Part shown: piece by piece, positions 8,211-15,378 of the stretch | Layout of the letters: every line of letters begins with the position of its first letter | Position numbering within the stretch: position 1 is the stretch's first letter | Assembly (NCBI GenBank): GCA_028280915.1 | Contig: JANQKX010000451.1 | Span: 1-27,615, forward strand | Source: Kiloniellaceae bacterium | GTDB taxonomy: Bacteria; Pseudomonadota; Alphaproteobacteria; Kiloniellales; Kiloniellaceae | DNA length: 27,615 bases | Reading direction: 5' to 3' | Notes under the pieces: generated by a model | Told to the model about the DNA's origin: nothing | What the model saw: only the letters and a program-made list of their open reading frames with translations | Database searches by the model: none | Translations under genes and position numbers: made by a program

Positions 8211-9413
8211 TTAGACAGCCGCGAGGGCGTAGTCCAGATCGCTCAAAATGTCGTCCACATCTTCCAGGCCGATCGAGAGACGCAAGAGGCTGTCGCTGAT
8301 CCCATGCTTGGCCCGCTCTTCCGGTCCATAAACGGCGTGGGTCATGCTGGCCGGGTGCTGGATCAGGGTTTCCGCATCCCCCAAGCTGACGGCGCGGGTG
8401 ATCATGTCCAGCTTGTTCATCAGCAGCATGCCCTGTTCCATGCCCCCGTTGAGCTCGAAGGAGATGAGGCCGCCGAAGCCGCTCATCTGGCGCTTGGCCA
8501 GCTCGTACTGAGGAAAGCTTTCCAGTCCGGGATAGGAGACCGATGCGACTTTCGGATGGGCTTCGAGCATCTTGGCCACGACCATCGCCGAGTCGGAGTG
8601 GCGGCCCATGCGCAAGGAAAGGGTTTTGATGCCACGGAGCATCAAAAAGCAATTGAACGGCGACAAAGTGGCGCCGGTGATCCAGCGCAAGCCCGCTTGG
8701 CGCACCTCTTTGATGGTGTCCGCGGGTCCCACCACGACGCCGGCGATGATGTCGCCATGACCGCCCAGATACTTGGTGGCTGAGTGAACCACCATGTCGG
8801 CGCCCTGGGTCAGGGGCCGCTGCAGGGCCGGCGTGGCGAAGGTGTTATCCACCACCACCAAGGCGCCGGCCTTCTTCGCGATTTTCGAAATGGCCGCGAT
8901 ATCGATGACCCGCACATTGGGATTTGCCGGCGTTTCAAAAAACACCAGCTTGGTCTTGGCCGAAAGGGCCGCCGACACGGTCTCGGGCCGGGTGAAATCG
9001 GCGGGTGTGACGGTGATGCCGAAGCGGGGCAGCGCCTGGGTCAAATAGGCAAAGGTGTTGCCATAGAGCGTATGGTCGATGACGATCTCATCGCCCTTGC
9101 CAAGCAGGGTCAGCATGACGCTGGACGTGGCCGCCATGCCGGAGCCGACCGCCAAGCCCGCCTCCCCTTCTTCAAGGTCCGCCATGCGTTCTTCCAAGAT
9201 CGTCTGGGTTGGATTTTTGGTTCGGCCATAGATGTAGCCCGGACGCTCCCCCTTGAACATCTCCGCACCGGCCTCGGCGGACTCGAAGGCGAAGGTGGAC
9301 GTCATGTAGATCGGCGGCGTCAAGGCGCCAAGCTGGTCGGCCGGATCGTAAGCATGATGAATGGCGCGGGTCGAAAAGCCCGGCTTGCGATTTCTTCTGT
9401 GCGACTGACTCAT
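8211..9413 (-). CDS. PLP-dependent trans-sulfuration enzyme (methionine gamma-lyase / cystathionine gamma-synthase type)
   Basis: 400-residue Cys/Met-metabolism PLP enzyme, cytoplasmic and usually tetrameric. The PLP lysine is Lys214 in SATKYLGGHGD; Asp189 (VVDNTFATP), Tyr62 and Arg64 (YIYGRTKNPT) and Tyr117 (HTLYG) are the usual cofactor ligands. The numbering runs exactly three ahead of Pseudomonas methionine gamma-lyase, but the residue matching its Cys116 is Asn119. Depending on subtype it would split methionine or homocysteine to 2-ketobutyrate, thiol and ammonia, or make cystathionine. ATG at 9413 has GGAG five bases upstream; the longer frame to 9449 lacks support. A good promoter lies upstream. 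It converges on the sulfurtransferase-containing operon, so two sulfur enzymes lie side by side. Confidence 0.87.
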   Translation of the reverse strand: MSQSHRRNRKPGFSTRAIHHAYDPADQLGALTPPIYMTSTFAFESAEAGAEMFKGERPGYIYGRTKNPTQTILEERMADLEEGEAGLAVGSGMAATSSVMLTLLGKGDEIVIDHTLYGNTFAYLTQALPRFGITVTPADFTRPETVSAALSAKTKLVFFETPANPNVRVIDIAAISKIAKKAGALVVVDNTFATPALQRPLTQGADMVVHSATKYLGGHGDIIAGVVVGPADTIKEVRQAGLRWITGATLSPFNCFLMLRGIKTLSLRMGRHSDSAMVVAKMLEAHPKVASVSYPGLESFPQYELAKRQMSGFGGLISFELNGGMEQGMLLMNKLDMITRAVSLGDAETLIQHPASMTHAVYGPEERAKHGISDSLLRLSIGLEDVDDILSDLDYALAAV

Positions 9414-9488
9414 AAGAACTCCAACTATTGGCCGACGGCAAGGTGCCAAAATGACCCACGCCCCCTCTAAACCACATCATACGCCGTT

Positions 9489-9516
9489 AGTATAGGGCGC
9501 CAGGACCCAAGGTCAA
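9489..9516 (-). promoter_or_regulatory. Sigma70-type promoter of the gamma-lyase gene
   Basis: On the minus strand TTGACC (9516-9511) and TATACT (9494-9489) are separated by 16 bases. Each differs from consensus at one position. Transcription would start near 9482, giving a leader of about 70 bases before the ATG at 9413. Confidence 0.6.
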
Positions 9517-9520
9517 TCTA

Positions 9521-9550
9521 ACATGTGGAAACTTGTTCTGATATGTGGAA
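9521..9550 (+). promoter_or_regulatory. Two direct AYATGTGGAA boxes, possible operator
   Basis: ACATGTGGAA (9521-9530) and ATATGTGGAA (9541-9550) are spaced 20 bases centre to centre, two helical turns, in the divergent region between the gamma-lyase and the FAD oxidoreductase. This spacing fits two protein subunits on the same DNA face. The cognate regulator is unknown; no confident promoter is visible for the + strand gene. Confidence 0.35.
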
Positions 9551-9588
9551 TTATGTAACCGGAATTGGCAGGGAGTTTGACATACCAT

Positions 9589-11169
9589 ATGAGTGAGTTC
9601 GACGCGATTATCGTCGGTGGCGGCCACAACGGTCTGGTTTGCGGTGCCTATCTGGCCAAGGAAGGCTATCGGGTTTGTATCATGGAGCGGCGGAAGATTC
9701 TCGGCGGCGCGGCGGCAACCGAGGAAATCTGGCCAGGTTACCGGGTCAACACGGCGGCGCACATGCTCGGCTTGCTGCAGCCAAGGATCATTCGCGATCT
9801 GGAACTGCAGAACTTCGGCTATGAGGTCTTGCCCACGCCACCCTCCGTCAACTGTCTCGACGGCATTGGCCTGGTCAGGAACTGGGGTGTGAACGTCGAC
9901 AAGATGGCGGCGGAGATCGCCGCCTTTTCCCCCGCCGACGCCGAGGCTTTCCCGCGCTATGTGGCGCACCTGAAAGCTTTGGGGCCAATCTTCCGCCAAC
10001 TGCTTTGGGAAGTGCCCTTTTCGCCGTCCGATCTATCGCCTCGCGGACTGATGCACAAGGTCGGCTTCTTCCTACGTAACCGTGGGCTGATCACCCGGGC
10101 CGGGGACGTGACCGACCTAATGACCATGAGCGCCGGCGCCTACCTCAGCCGTTGGTTTGACGCTGACGCCACCAAGACCATCCTGGGCTATTATCCCCTG
10201 GCGGGCGCCGGCCAGAGCGTTGGCATCGATACGCCCGGCACGGCGTTTTTTCTGATGCGCCCCTTTTTCCTGGAACCCGACCCCTCGGCCGGGGGCACGG
10301 GCTTGGTCAAAGGCGGCATGGGCAAGGTGGCCGAAGCCATTTTCGCCTCCGCGCAACGGCACGGCCTGGAAGCCAAAACGGCCGTCTCCGTCAAACAGAT
10401 CATGATTCAAAACGGCAAGGCCAGCGGCGTGATCCTGGACGACGGTCGTGAGATCTCTGCTCGCGTGGTGGTCGCCAACGCGGATGTGGGCCAAGTGTTC
10501 GGGACCTTGGTGGCGCCCGACCAAGTCCCCGCCGATTACCGCACAGCCGTCACGGGTCTCAAAAGCATCGCGACCAGTTTCAAGGTGCACTTGGCGGTCA
10601 AGGAAAAGCCCGTGCTGATCAACGCCGACGAGACGCCCGTACAGCTCACCATCGCGAAAAGCCTGGCTTATCTGCAGCGGGCCTATACGGATATGCTGGC
10701 CGGTAACATCTCTGCCGAACCCTACATGACCGTGCAGATTCCCACCCTCGTCGATCCGGATTTGGCGCCCGACGGTCACCATATCTTGAGCATCTATGGG
10801 GGACATCTGCCTCCCATGGGCCCCAATGACGACGCGGATGCGCTTCGCGGCACCGTTTATGATCGGGTGATGCAAACGGTGGAGGACTATTTCCCCGGTC
10901 TCGGCAAAACGGTGGTTCATCGTCAGGTCATGCTGCCGTTGGACTACGAAACGCAGTTCAGCCTGCCCGGCGGCAGCCCTCACCATTTCGACATGACCTT
11001 GGACAAGATCTTTTTCCGCCGCCCCGTCTATGGCTATGCCGACTACACCACGCCCATCGAGGGACTATACATGTGCGGTGCCTCAACTCATCCCGGCGGC
11101 GGTGTCACCGGCGTGCCCGGCCATAACGCGGCAGGGGTCGTTAAACGGGCCCTGTGCCGGTCAAGCTGA
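9589..11169 (+). CDS. Phytoene-dehydrogenase-like NAD(P)/FAD oxidoreductase
   Basis: 526 residues. The N-terminus FDAIIVGGGHNGLVCGAYLAKEGYRVCIMERR is a dinucleotide-binding fold (GGGHNG at residues 10-15, Glu at the end of strand 2). The C-terminus YMCGASTHPGGGVTGVPGHNAAG is the FAD-closing motif of the carotenoid-desaturase/PYROXD2 group. The genes of a carotenoid pathway are absent nearby, so carotenoid work is unlikely; members of this group often oxidise unknown small molecules. ATG at 9589 was preferred to an upstream TTG at 9565 because the protein then starts right before the FAD fold; GGGAG lies about 13 bases upstream, a loose spacing. It converges with the IclR gene, 42 bases apart. 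Substrate unknown. Confidence 0.85.
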   Translation: MSEFDAIIVGGGHNGLVCGAYLAKEGYRVCIMERRKILGGAAATEEIWPGYRVNTAAHMLGLLQPRIIRDLELQNFGYEVLPTPPSVNCLDGIGLVRNWGVNVDKMAAEIAAFSPADAEAFPRYVAHLKALGPIFRQLLWEVPFSPSDLSPRGLMHKVGFFLRNRGLITRAGDVTDLMTMSAGAYLSRWFDADATKTILGYYPLAGAGQSVGIDTPGTAFFLMRPFFLEPDPSAGGTGLVKGGMGKVAEAIFASAQRHGLEAKTAVSVKQIMIQNGKASGVILDDGREISARVVVANADVGQVFGTLVAPDQVPADYRTAVTGLKSIATSFKVHLAVKEKPVLINADETPVQLTIAKSLAYLQRAYTDMLAGNISAEPYMTVQIPTLVDPDLAPDGHHILSIYGGHLPPMGPNDDADALRGTVYDRVMQTVEDYFPGLGKTVVHRQVMLPLDYETQFSLPGGSPHHFDMTLDKIFFRRPVYGYADYTTPIEGLYMCGASTHPGGGVTGVPGHNAAGVVKRALCRSS

Positions 11170-11211
11170 CCGGCTTTGCGCGCCTGGCCCAAGGGCCCCA
11201 AAATAAGGTGA

Positions 11212-12006
11212 CTACGTGGTCTTGCGCTTGATCTCTTCGATCAGGTCCTGCGTGGCGGTACCCGCACCCAGGCCGGCGGCCTTGCGGATCTTCTCTCGCG
11301 CCTCGACGGTCGCCTCGATGTAGCGGTCAAATCCATTCTGGCGCATGCGTTCCGCCGGCCCGGCGACCCCGACCGCGCCAATCGGCTTGCCCGAGTCGGA
11401 GACGATCGCCGATGAAACCGCCATCACATGAGGGCGCCATTCACCCGTGGTCACCGAATAACCGAGGGAGCGAATACGCGCCAAATGCGCGCGCAATTCG
11501 GCAAGATCTGCGACGGTTTGATCCGTATGGGGCTGAATCATCCCACCGACCGTTTCGATCACATCGTCCGGCATGTAAGCGAGCATCGCCTTACCCGACG
11601 CCGAGCAATAGGCCGGGGCCCGGTCCCCCGTATTCACATAGGTGCGAACGGCGTGCAGCCCATCGACCTTGTCGATGAACAAGGCCTCCAGACCATCCAG
11701 GACCGAAAGGTGCACGGTCTCTTCCGTTTTTTCGGCCAGTTCGGTCAGAAAGGGTTTGGCCACGGCGCAAAAGTCCAAACGCCCATGGGTCCGCGTGCCC
11801 ATTTCCCACATCTTGAGGGTGGCGTAGTAGCGCCGCGAGCCCTTTTCCTGACTGACGTAGCCGCAGGCGTCCAGGGTCTGAAGCAGACGGTGCACGTTGC
11901 TTTTGCTGAGGCCGCATTTTTCGGCAATCTCGCCAAGAAACGCAGGCTGCTCGGCCATTGCGAGGGTTTCGAGAACCCTCAATCCCTTAACCACAGTCGT
12001 TTCCAT
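11212..12006 (-). CDS. IclR-family transcriptional regulator
   Basis: 264 residues from ATG 12006, the usual IclR length. An N-terminal winged helix-turn-helix (about residues 1-65: VVKGLRVLETLA, LGEIAEKCGLSKSNVHRLLQTL, wing YVSQEKGSRRYY) is followed by the effector-binding GAF-like domain with VHLSVLDG, ALFIDKVDG, YCSASGKAMLAYMP and GAVGVAGP. Longer frames from TTG 12114 or ATG 12090 would give a basic non-family tail. The gene diverges from a solute-binding protein gene whose promoter carries an IclR-like palindrome; a second similar palindrome precedes the sarcosine-oxidase-like gene. It is therefore probably the local repressor or activator of both. The effector is unknown. Confidence 0.92.
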   Translation of the reverse strand: METTVVKGLRVLETLAMAEQPAFLGEIAEKCGLSKSNVHRLLQTLDACGYVSQEKGSRRYYATLKMWEMGTRTHGRLDFCAVAKPFLTELAEKTEETVHLSVLDGLEALFIDKVDGLHAVRTYVNTGDRAPAYCSASGKAMLAYMPDDVIETVGGMIQPHTDQTVADLAELRAHLARIRSLGYSVTTGEWRPHVMAVSSAIVSDSGKPIGAVGVAGPAERMRQNGFDRYIEATVEAREKIRKAAGLGAGTATQDLIEEIKRKTT

Positions 12007-12080
12007 CGCCCCACCCGGAAAGAACCCATTTTTGGCGCCCCGCTGCCTGCCTTCCGCCGGCATCGGGCCTCTGCCGCAGC

Positions 12081-12097
12081 GTTTCAACATATGAAAC
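12081..12097. promoter_or_regulatory. Palindrome upstream of the IclR gene
   Basis: GTTTCA (12081-12086) and TGAAAC (12092-12097) form a perfect inverted repeat with a 5-base spacer, 75-91 bases upstream of the IclR start. The half-sites are those of the two putative operators but face outward. It may be an autoregulatory site or chance. Confidence 0.25.
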
Positions 12098-12128
12098 GGA
12101 CAATCATCGGTCAAGCAAGGGATCGGTG

Positions 12129-12158
12129 TTTGACTTGGCGGCCTCCGTCAAATATGCT
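12129..12158 (+). promoter_or_regulatory. Promoter of the Tat-exported binding protein gene
   Basis: TTGACT (12129-12134) and TATGCT (12153-12158) are separated by 18 bases; five and four positions match the sigma70 consensus. The palindromic operator overlaps the -10 element and lies just downstream, the position expected for repression. Confidence 0.5.
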
Positions 12159-12183
12159 ATTTTATGAAATAGCATTTCATTAT
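12154..12183. promoter_or_regulatory. IclR-type operator (overlapping palindromes)
   Basis: Two perfect inverted repeats overlap here: ATGCTATTT (12154-12162) with AAATAGCAT (12167-12175), and ATGAAAT (12164-12170) with ATTTCAT (12174-12180) around AGC. The second, read over 12161-12183, matches the palindrome at 15261-15283 at 15 of 23 positions and shares its whole right half TTTCATTAT. Such GAAAT/ATTTC half-sites resemble known IclR-family operators. Confidence 0.6.
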
Positions 12184-12204
12184 TTAGAATAAAAAGTAAA
12201 GATT

Positions 12205-12225
12205 TGCTCTCCTTTGAGGAGAGCA
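12205..12225 (+). other. Leader hairpin of the binding-protein mRNA
   Basis: TGCTCTCCT (12205-12213) pairs perfectly with AGGAGAGCA (12217-12225) around a TTG loop. It lies 47 bases before the start codon with no T run after it, so it is not a terminator; it may protect the 5' end of the transcript. Confidence 0.5.
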
Positions 12226-12272
12226 CGGGATATGGAAGGCCGGCAACGACCGATCAATCAAAGGAGGAAGAA

Positions 12273-13874
12273 ATGCCAAAACGAAGGGTCTCGCGAGATA
12301 GGTATCAAGGGCGGTCAATCGGACGGCGCGCGTTCGTCGCGGGGACTTCACTTATCGGCTTGGGAGCCGTGGCGGGTTTTGCCGCCATGCCCCGTGTCGC
12401 GAGGGCCGAGACGGCGATACCCAAGGGCGGGCATCTGAAGGCGGCGATGGGACAAGGCTCCACATCCGATTCCCTTGATCCCGGAAAGTTCGAAAACGGC
12501 TTCACGATCGCGCTGTCTTACACCAGCCATGGGAAGCTGACCAATATCGGCAGTGACGGCCAACTTGAGAGCGACCTGGCCGAAACCTGGGAAGGCTCCG
12601 ACGGTGCGAAAAAGTGGGTCTTTACGCTCCGCGACGCCGAATTCCACAACGGCAGAAAGGTCACGGCGGATGACGTGGTGGCCTCTCTCAATCACCACCG
12701 GGGCGAGGAAACGACCTCTGCCGCGAAGCCGATTCTGGAGAGCGTGACCTCGATCAAGGCGGACGGGGAAAAAACCGTCGTCATTGAACTCGACGGCGGC
12801 AACGCGGACTTCCCCTTTACCATGACCGACTATCACCTTTCCATCGGCATGGCCGGCGATAGCGGCAAGGTCGATTGGCAGGACGACGGCTCGCAAAGTG
12901 GCCCTTATAAACTCGCGGCCTTCGAACCCGGCGTGAAAGCGGTTTATGAAAAGGCCGGCAATCACTGGAACAGCAAAATCGGGCACATGGATTCGGCGGA
13001 GCTGCTGGTCGTTCTCGACCCCACGGCGCGGCAAACCGCCGTCATGGCCAAAGAGATCGACGTTTGCGAACGGCCGGACACCCGCACGGTCAGCCGGCTG
13101 CAAGAGATTCCCCACCTGGACGTGGAGGAATCCTTCGGCTACCGCTTCCACTCCTACAACATGCTGATGGACACGCCGCCCTTCGACAACAACGATGTGC
13201 GTCTGGCCTTCAAGTACGGGATCAACCGCCAGGAGCTGGTGGACAAGGCCCTGTCCGGCCACGGCGTCATTGCCAACGACCATCCGATCACGCCGGCTTA
13301 TCGCTACTATGCGGATAACATTCCCCAGCGCGCCTATGATCCGGACAAAGCGAAGTTTCATCTCAACAAGGCCGGTCTATCGAGCCTGGATGTGGACCTC
13401 TCCGCATCATCGGCGGCTTACGCCTCGGCGGTTGATGCCGCCGTTCTTTACAAAGAGCACGCGGCCAAGGCCGGGATGAACATCAACGTGGTCACAGAAC
13501 CCTCGGATGGCTACTGGTCCAACGTGTGGATGAAAAAGGCTTTCAGCGCTTGCGATTGGGGCGGCCGCCCGACCGAGGATCAAATGTTCTCCATCGCCTA
13601 CCAATCCGGCGTACCGTGGAACGACACCCGCTTCAGCAATGAAAAGTTCGACAATCTGCTCATTGAAGCCCGCTCCGAACTGGACGAGGCGAAGCGTCGG
13701 GACATGTACATCGAAATGCAAATGATCGTCCATGACGATGGCGGCGTCATCGTTCCCATGTTGCCCAGCAGCATCTGGGTCAAGAACAAGCGCGTGCAGC
13801 ACGCGGATCAGATGTCTTCCGCCTGGCAGATGGACGGGCTCCAGTTTGTGTCCCGGTGGTGGATTGAAAGCTGA
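12273..13874 (+). CDS. ABC transporter solute-binding protein, family 5 (peptide/opine/nickel type), Tat-exported
   Basis: 533 residues. The N-terminus has a twin-arginine signal (SIGRRAFVAG, Arg18-Arg19), a hydrophobic stretch and an ARA cleavage site near residue 45, so the protein is exported folded to the periplasm. The mature part is a family 5 binding protein: KWVFTLRDAEFHNGRKVTADDVV, the GPYKL turn, VRLAFKYGINRQELVDKAL and a C-terminal VPMLPSSIWVKNKRV segment. The ATG at 12273 has a strong AAGGAGG site; the frame from 12204 is rejected. No permease or ATPase genes adjoin it, so it is an orphan that must use a transporter encoded elsewhere. It is probably controlled by the divergent IclR protein. 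Ligand unknown. Confidence 0.9.
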   Translation: MPKRRVSRDRYQGRSIGRRAFVAGTSLIGLGAVAGFAAMPRVARAETAIPKGGHLKAAMGQGSTSDSLDPGKFENGFTIALSYTSHGKLTNIGSDGQLESDLAETWEGSDGAKKWVFTLRDAEFHNGRKVTADDVVASLNHHRGEETTSAAKPILESVTSIKADGEKTVVIELDGGNADFPFTMTDYHLSIGMAGDSGKVDWQDDGSQSGPYKLAAFEPGVKAVYEKAGNHWNSKIGHMDSAELLVVLDPTARQTAVMAKEIDVCERPDTRTVSRLQEIPHLDVEESFGYRFHSYNMLMDTPPFDNNDVRLAFKYGINRQELVDKALSGHGVIANDHPITPAYRYYADNIPQRAYDPDKAKFHLNKAGLSSLDVDLSASSAAYASAVDAAVLYKEHAAKAGMNINVVTEPSDGYWSNVWMKKAFSACDWGGRPTEDQMFSIAYQSGVPWNDTRFSNEKFDNLLIEARSELDEAKRRDMYIEMQMIVHDDGGVIVPMLPSSIWVKNKRVQHADQMSSAWQMDGLQFVSRWWIES

Positions 13875-13902
13875 GCCGCTGCGCGAGGCCTTTTTGCTCA
13901 TT

Positions 13903-13925
13903 GGGCGTGCTTTCCCGGCACGCCC
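13903..13925 (+). terminator. Probable terminator of the binding-protein gene
   Basis: GGGCGTGC (13903-13910) pairs with GCACGCCC (13918-13925) across a 7-base loop, followed by a weak pyrimidine run (GATCTTTCTC). It lies 29 bases after the stop codon between converging genes. Confidence 0.55.
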
Positions 13926-14007
13926 GATCTTTCTCTGCCATGGCTCCAACGGGGCACAACCCGGCGGCACCCCGACCGCAAGCGGAGCGCGGCCAAAGAA
14001 CACGTCG

Positions 14008-15168
14008 TTAAAGATTTGACGGTGCGGTATGTTTTCCGAGTGCCGGCCGGGAAAATTGGAAAGCGTCGATCCTCTTGTCCGTGCTTCCGTCGACCAGCAA
14101 TTCGCTGAGCGTTTGACCGATGACGGAGGCGAACTTGAAGGCATGGGTCGCCCCCACAACCACGCAGCAATCGGGATGACCGGGCAGCCTGTCGAGGACA
14201 AAGTCGATATCCGGCGTGTGGGTCAATAGGCAGGTCTTTGTATACAGCAGCGGCCCCACCGCCCGCGGAATATGCTGCTGCAAGAAACTGCGCACCTCTT
14301 CCTCGTTCACCGGATCCGGGTCAAAACCGCGCTGGTCGGGATCGACCGGGGCAAAGCGGTCCTTGGCGGCCTTGACGCCTTGGGCGCCATAGACGGGAAA
14401 TCCATAGTAGTTGTCCAAGATCATCCAAATCCAAACGGGAAAGCGCTCCGGCATGAAATCGTCCAAATGGGGCGATGCGAAGTAACTCACCTGCTCGTGG
14501 GTGACCGTCAACGGCAGGGAAAGGCCGAAGTGAGCGAGTACCTGGTTTGTCCAGGGGCCCGCTGCGATCACCAGTTTCCCGCCCTGGAACACCTGGCCAC
14601 CCGCAACAACCTCATAAGCGTTCTCCATGGGCCGGATCGACGTGACCGGCCGATTGTCCAAGAGAACCGCACCGTTTTGCGTCGCCATGCGCCGGTGGGC
14701 CTCGTTGGCGGCAATGGCCCCCACCAGGCCGCCTTGGGGCTGATACACGCCTCGGATCGCGTCATCGACGACGAACTGCGGGAATCGCTTCATGACCTCG
14801 CGATGATCCAAACAGTCGAAGGGAACGCCGCAAACCGCCATGCTCTTGAGATAATCCTCTTCTACCAAGGTGGTGACCGGCGGCCAGAAATTGATCTCGC
14901 CGGTTTTAAGAACAACGTGGCTACCCGACTCTTCTTCCAAGGTATCCCAGGCGGCGTAGGCCTGTTGGGCCAAGCGCACATAGTCCTCGGTATGGTATGT
15001 GAGGCGGATGATACGGGAATGATCCTGTGACTCTCCGCGGCCATGTCCAAACTCGAAGCGTTCCAGCCCTAGGACTTCCGCGCCGGCCCGCCGGGACAGC
15101 CAGTAAGCGGTGGAACTGCCGAGTCCGCCCAGGCCGATCACGATGTAGTCAAAGCTATTCTTCACCAC
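14008..15168 (-). CDS. Monomeric sarcosine oxidase / N-methyl amino-acid oxidase-like flavoprotein
   Basis: 386 residues, the size of monomeric sarcosine oxidase (MSOX). FAD fold: YIVIGLGGLGSSTAYWLSRR (GLGGLG at residues 12-17) and GLERFEFGHGRGES. Cys313 in KTCLLTHTPDIDFVLD corresponds to the cysteine that holds FAD covalently in MSOX, Lys266 (YGAQGVKAAK) to the oxygen-activating lysine, and Lys345 (AFKF) to the conserved C-terminal lysine. The His of the MSOX segment SHGDTRIIR is replaced (ESQDHSRIIR), and the usual SGHGFKF is THAFKF, so the substrate may differ from sarcosine. It would give an amine or amino acid, an aldehyde and H2O2. GTG at 15168 has AAGGGGG six bases upstream; GTG 15165 and TTG 15192 are alternatives. 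A palindrome covers its promoter. Confidence 0.83.
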   Translation of the reverse strand: MVKNSFDYIVIGLGGLGSSTAYWLSRRAGAEVLGLERFEFGHGRGESQDHSRIIRLTYHTEDYVRLAQQAYAAWDTLEEESGSHVVLKTGEINFWPPVTTLVEEDYLKSMAVCGVPFDCLDHREVMKRFPQFVVDDAIRGVYQPQGGLVGAIAANEAHRRMATQNGAVLLDNRPVTSIRPMENAYEVVAGGQVFQGGKLVIAAGPWTNQVLAHFGLSLPLTVTHEQVSYFASPHLDDFMPERFPVWIWMILDNYYGFPVYGAQGVKAAKDRFAPVDPDQRGFDPDPVNEEEVRSFLQQHIPRAVGPLLYTKTCLLTHTPDIDFVLDRLPGHPDCCVVVGATHAFKFASVIGQTLSELLVDGSTDKRIDAFQFSRPALGKHTAPSNL

Positions 15169-15260
15169 CCTAGTCCCCCTTCTCGGGCGCAAAATCCGCC
15201 AAGCAATGGGCTGCCTTGTGACCTTAGGGCCGAGGCAAAATGATTGATCGATTATTCCGA

Positions 15261-15284
15261 ATAATAAAACTTTGTTTCATTATA
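15261..15284 (-). promoter_or_regulatory. Operator overlapping a perfect -10 box of the oxidase gene
   Basis: Arms ATAATAAAAC (15261-15270) and GTTTCATTAT (15274-15283) form a 10-bp inverted repeat with one mismatch around TTT. On the minus strand the right arm contains TATAAT (15284-15279), a perfect -10 element directed at the sarcosine-oxidase-like gene about 110 bases away; no clear -35 is seen. The right half is nearly identical to the operator near 12174. Confidence 0.6.
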
Positions 15285-15378
15285 TAAAAGAGGCAAAACA
15301 GAAATTGTGATGTGGGGCGGCCCGTTTGTTTGACGCGCGGGACCGCAGAGCCTTTAAATCGGCCGCGATCAGGCGGCT

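Noticed and set aside
10117..10986. A 289-codon minus frame inside the phytoene-dehydrogenase-like gene
   Set aside because: Antisense shadow; no start signal or family features, while the + strand gene is well supported.
11170..11211. GGCCC/GGGCC between the converging FAD gene and IclR gene as a terminator
   Set aside because: The loop would be two bases and no T run follows.
12348..13361. A 337-codon minus frame opposite the Tat-exported binding protein
   Set aside because: Composition is that of an antisense shadow and the + strand has signal peptide, ribosome-binding site and family motifs.
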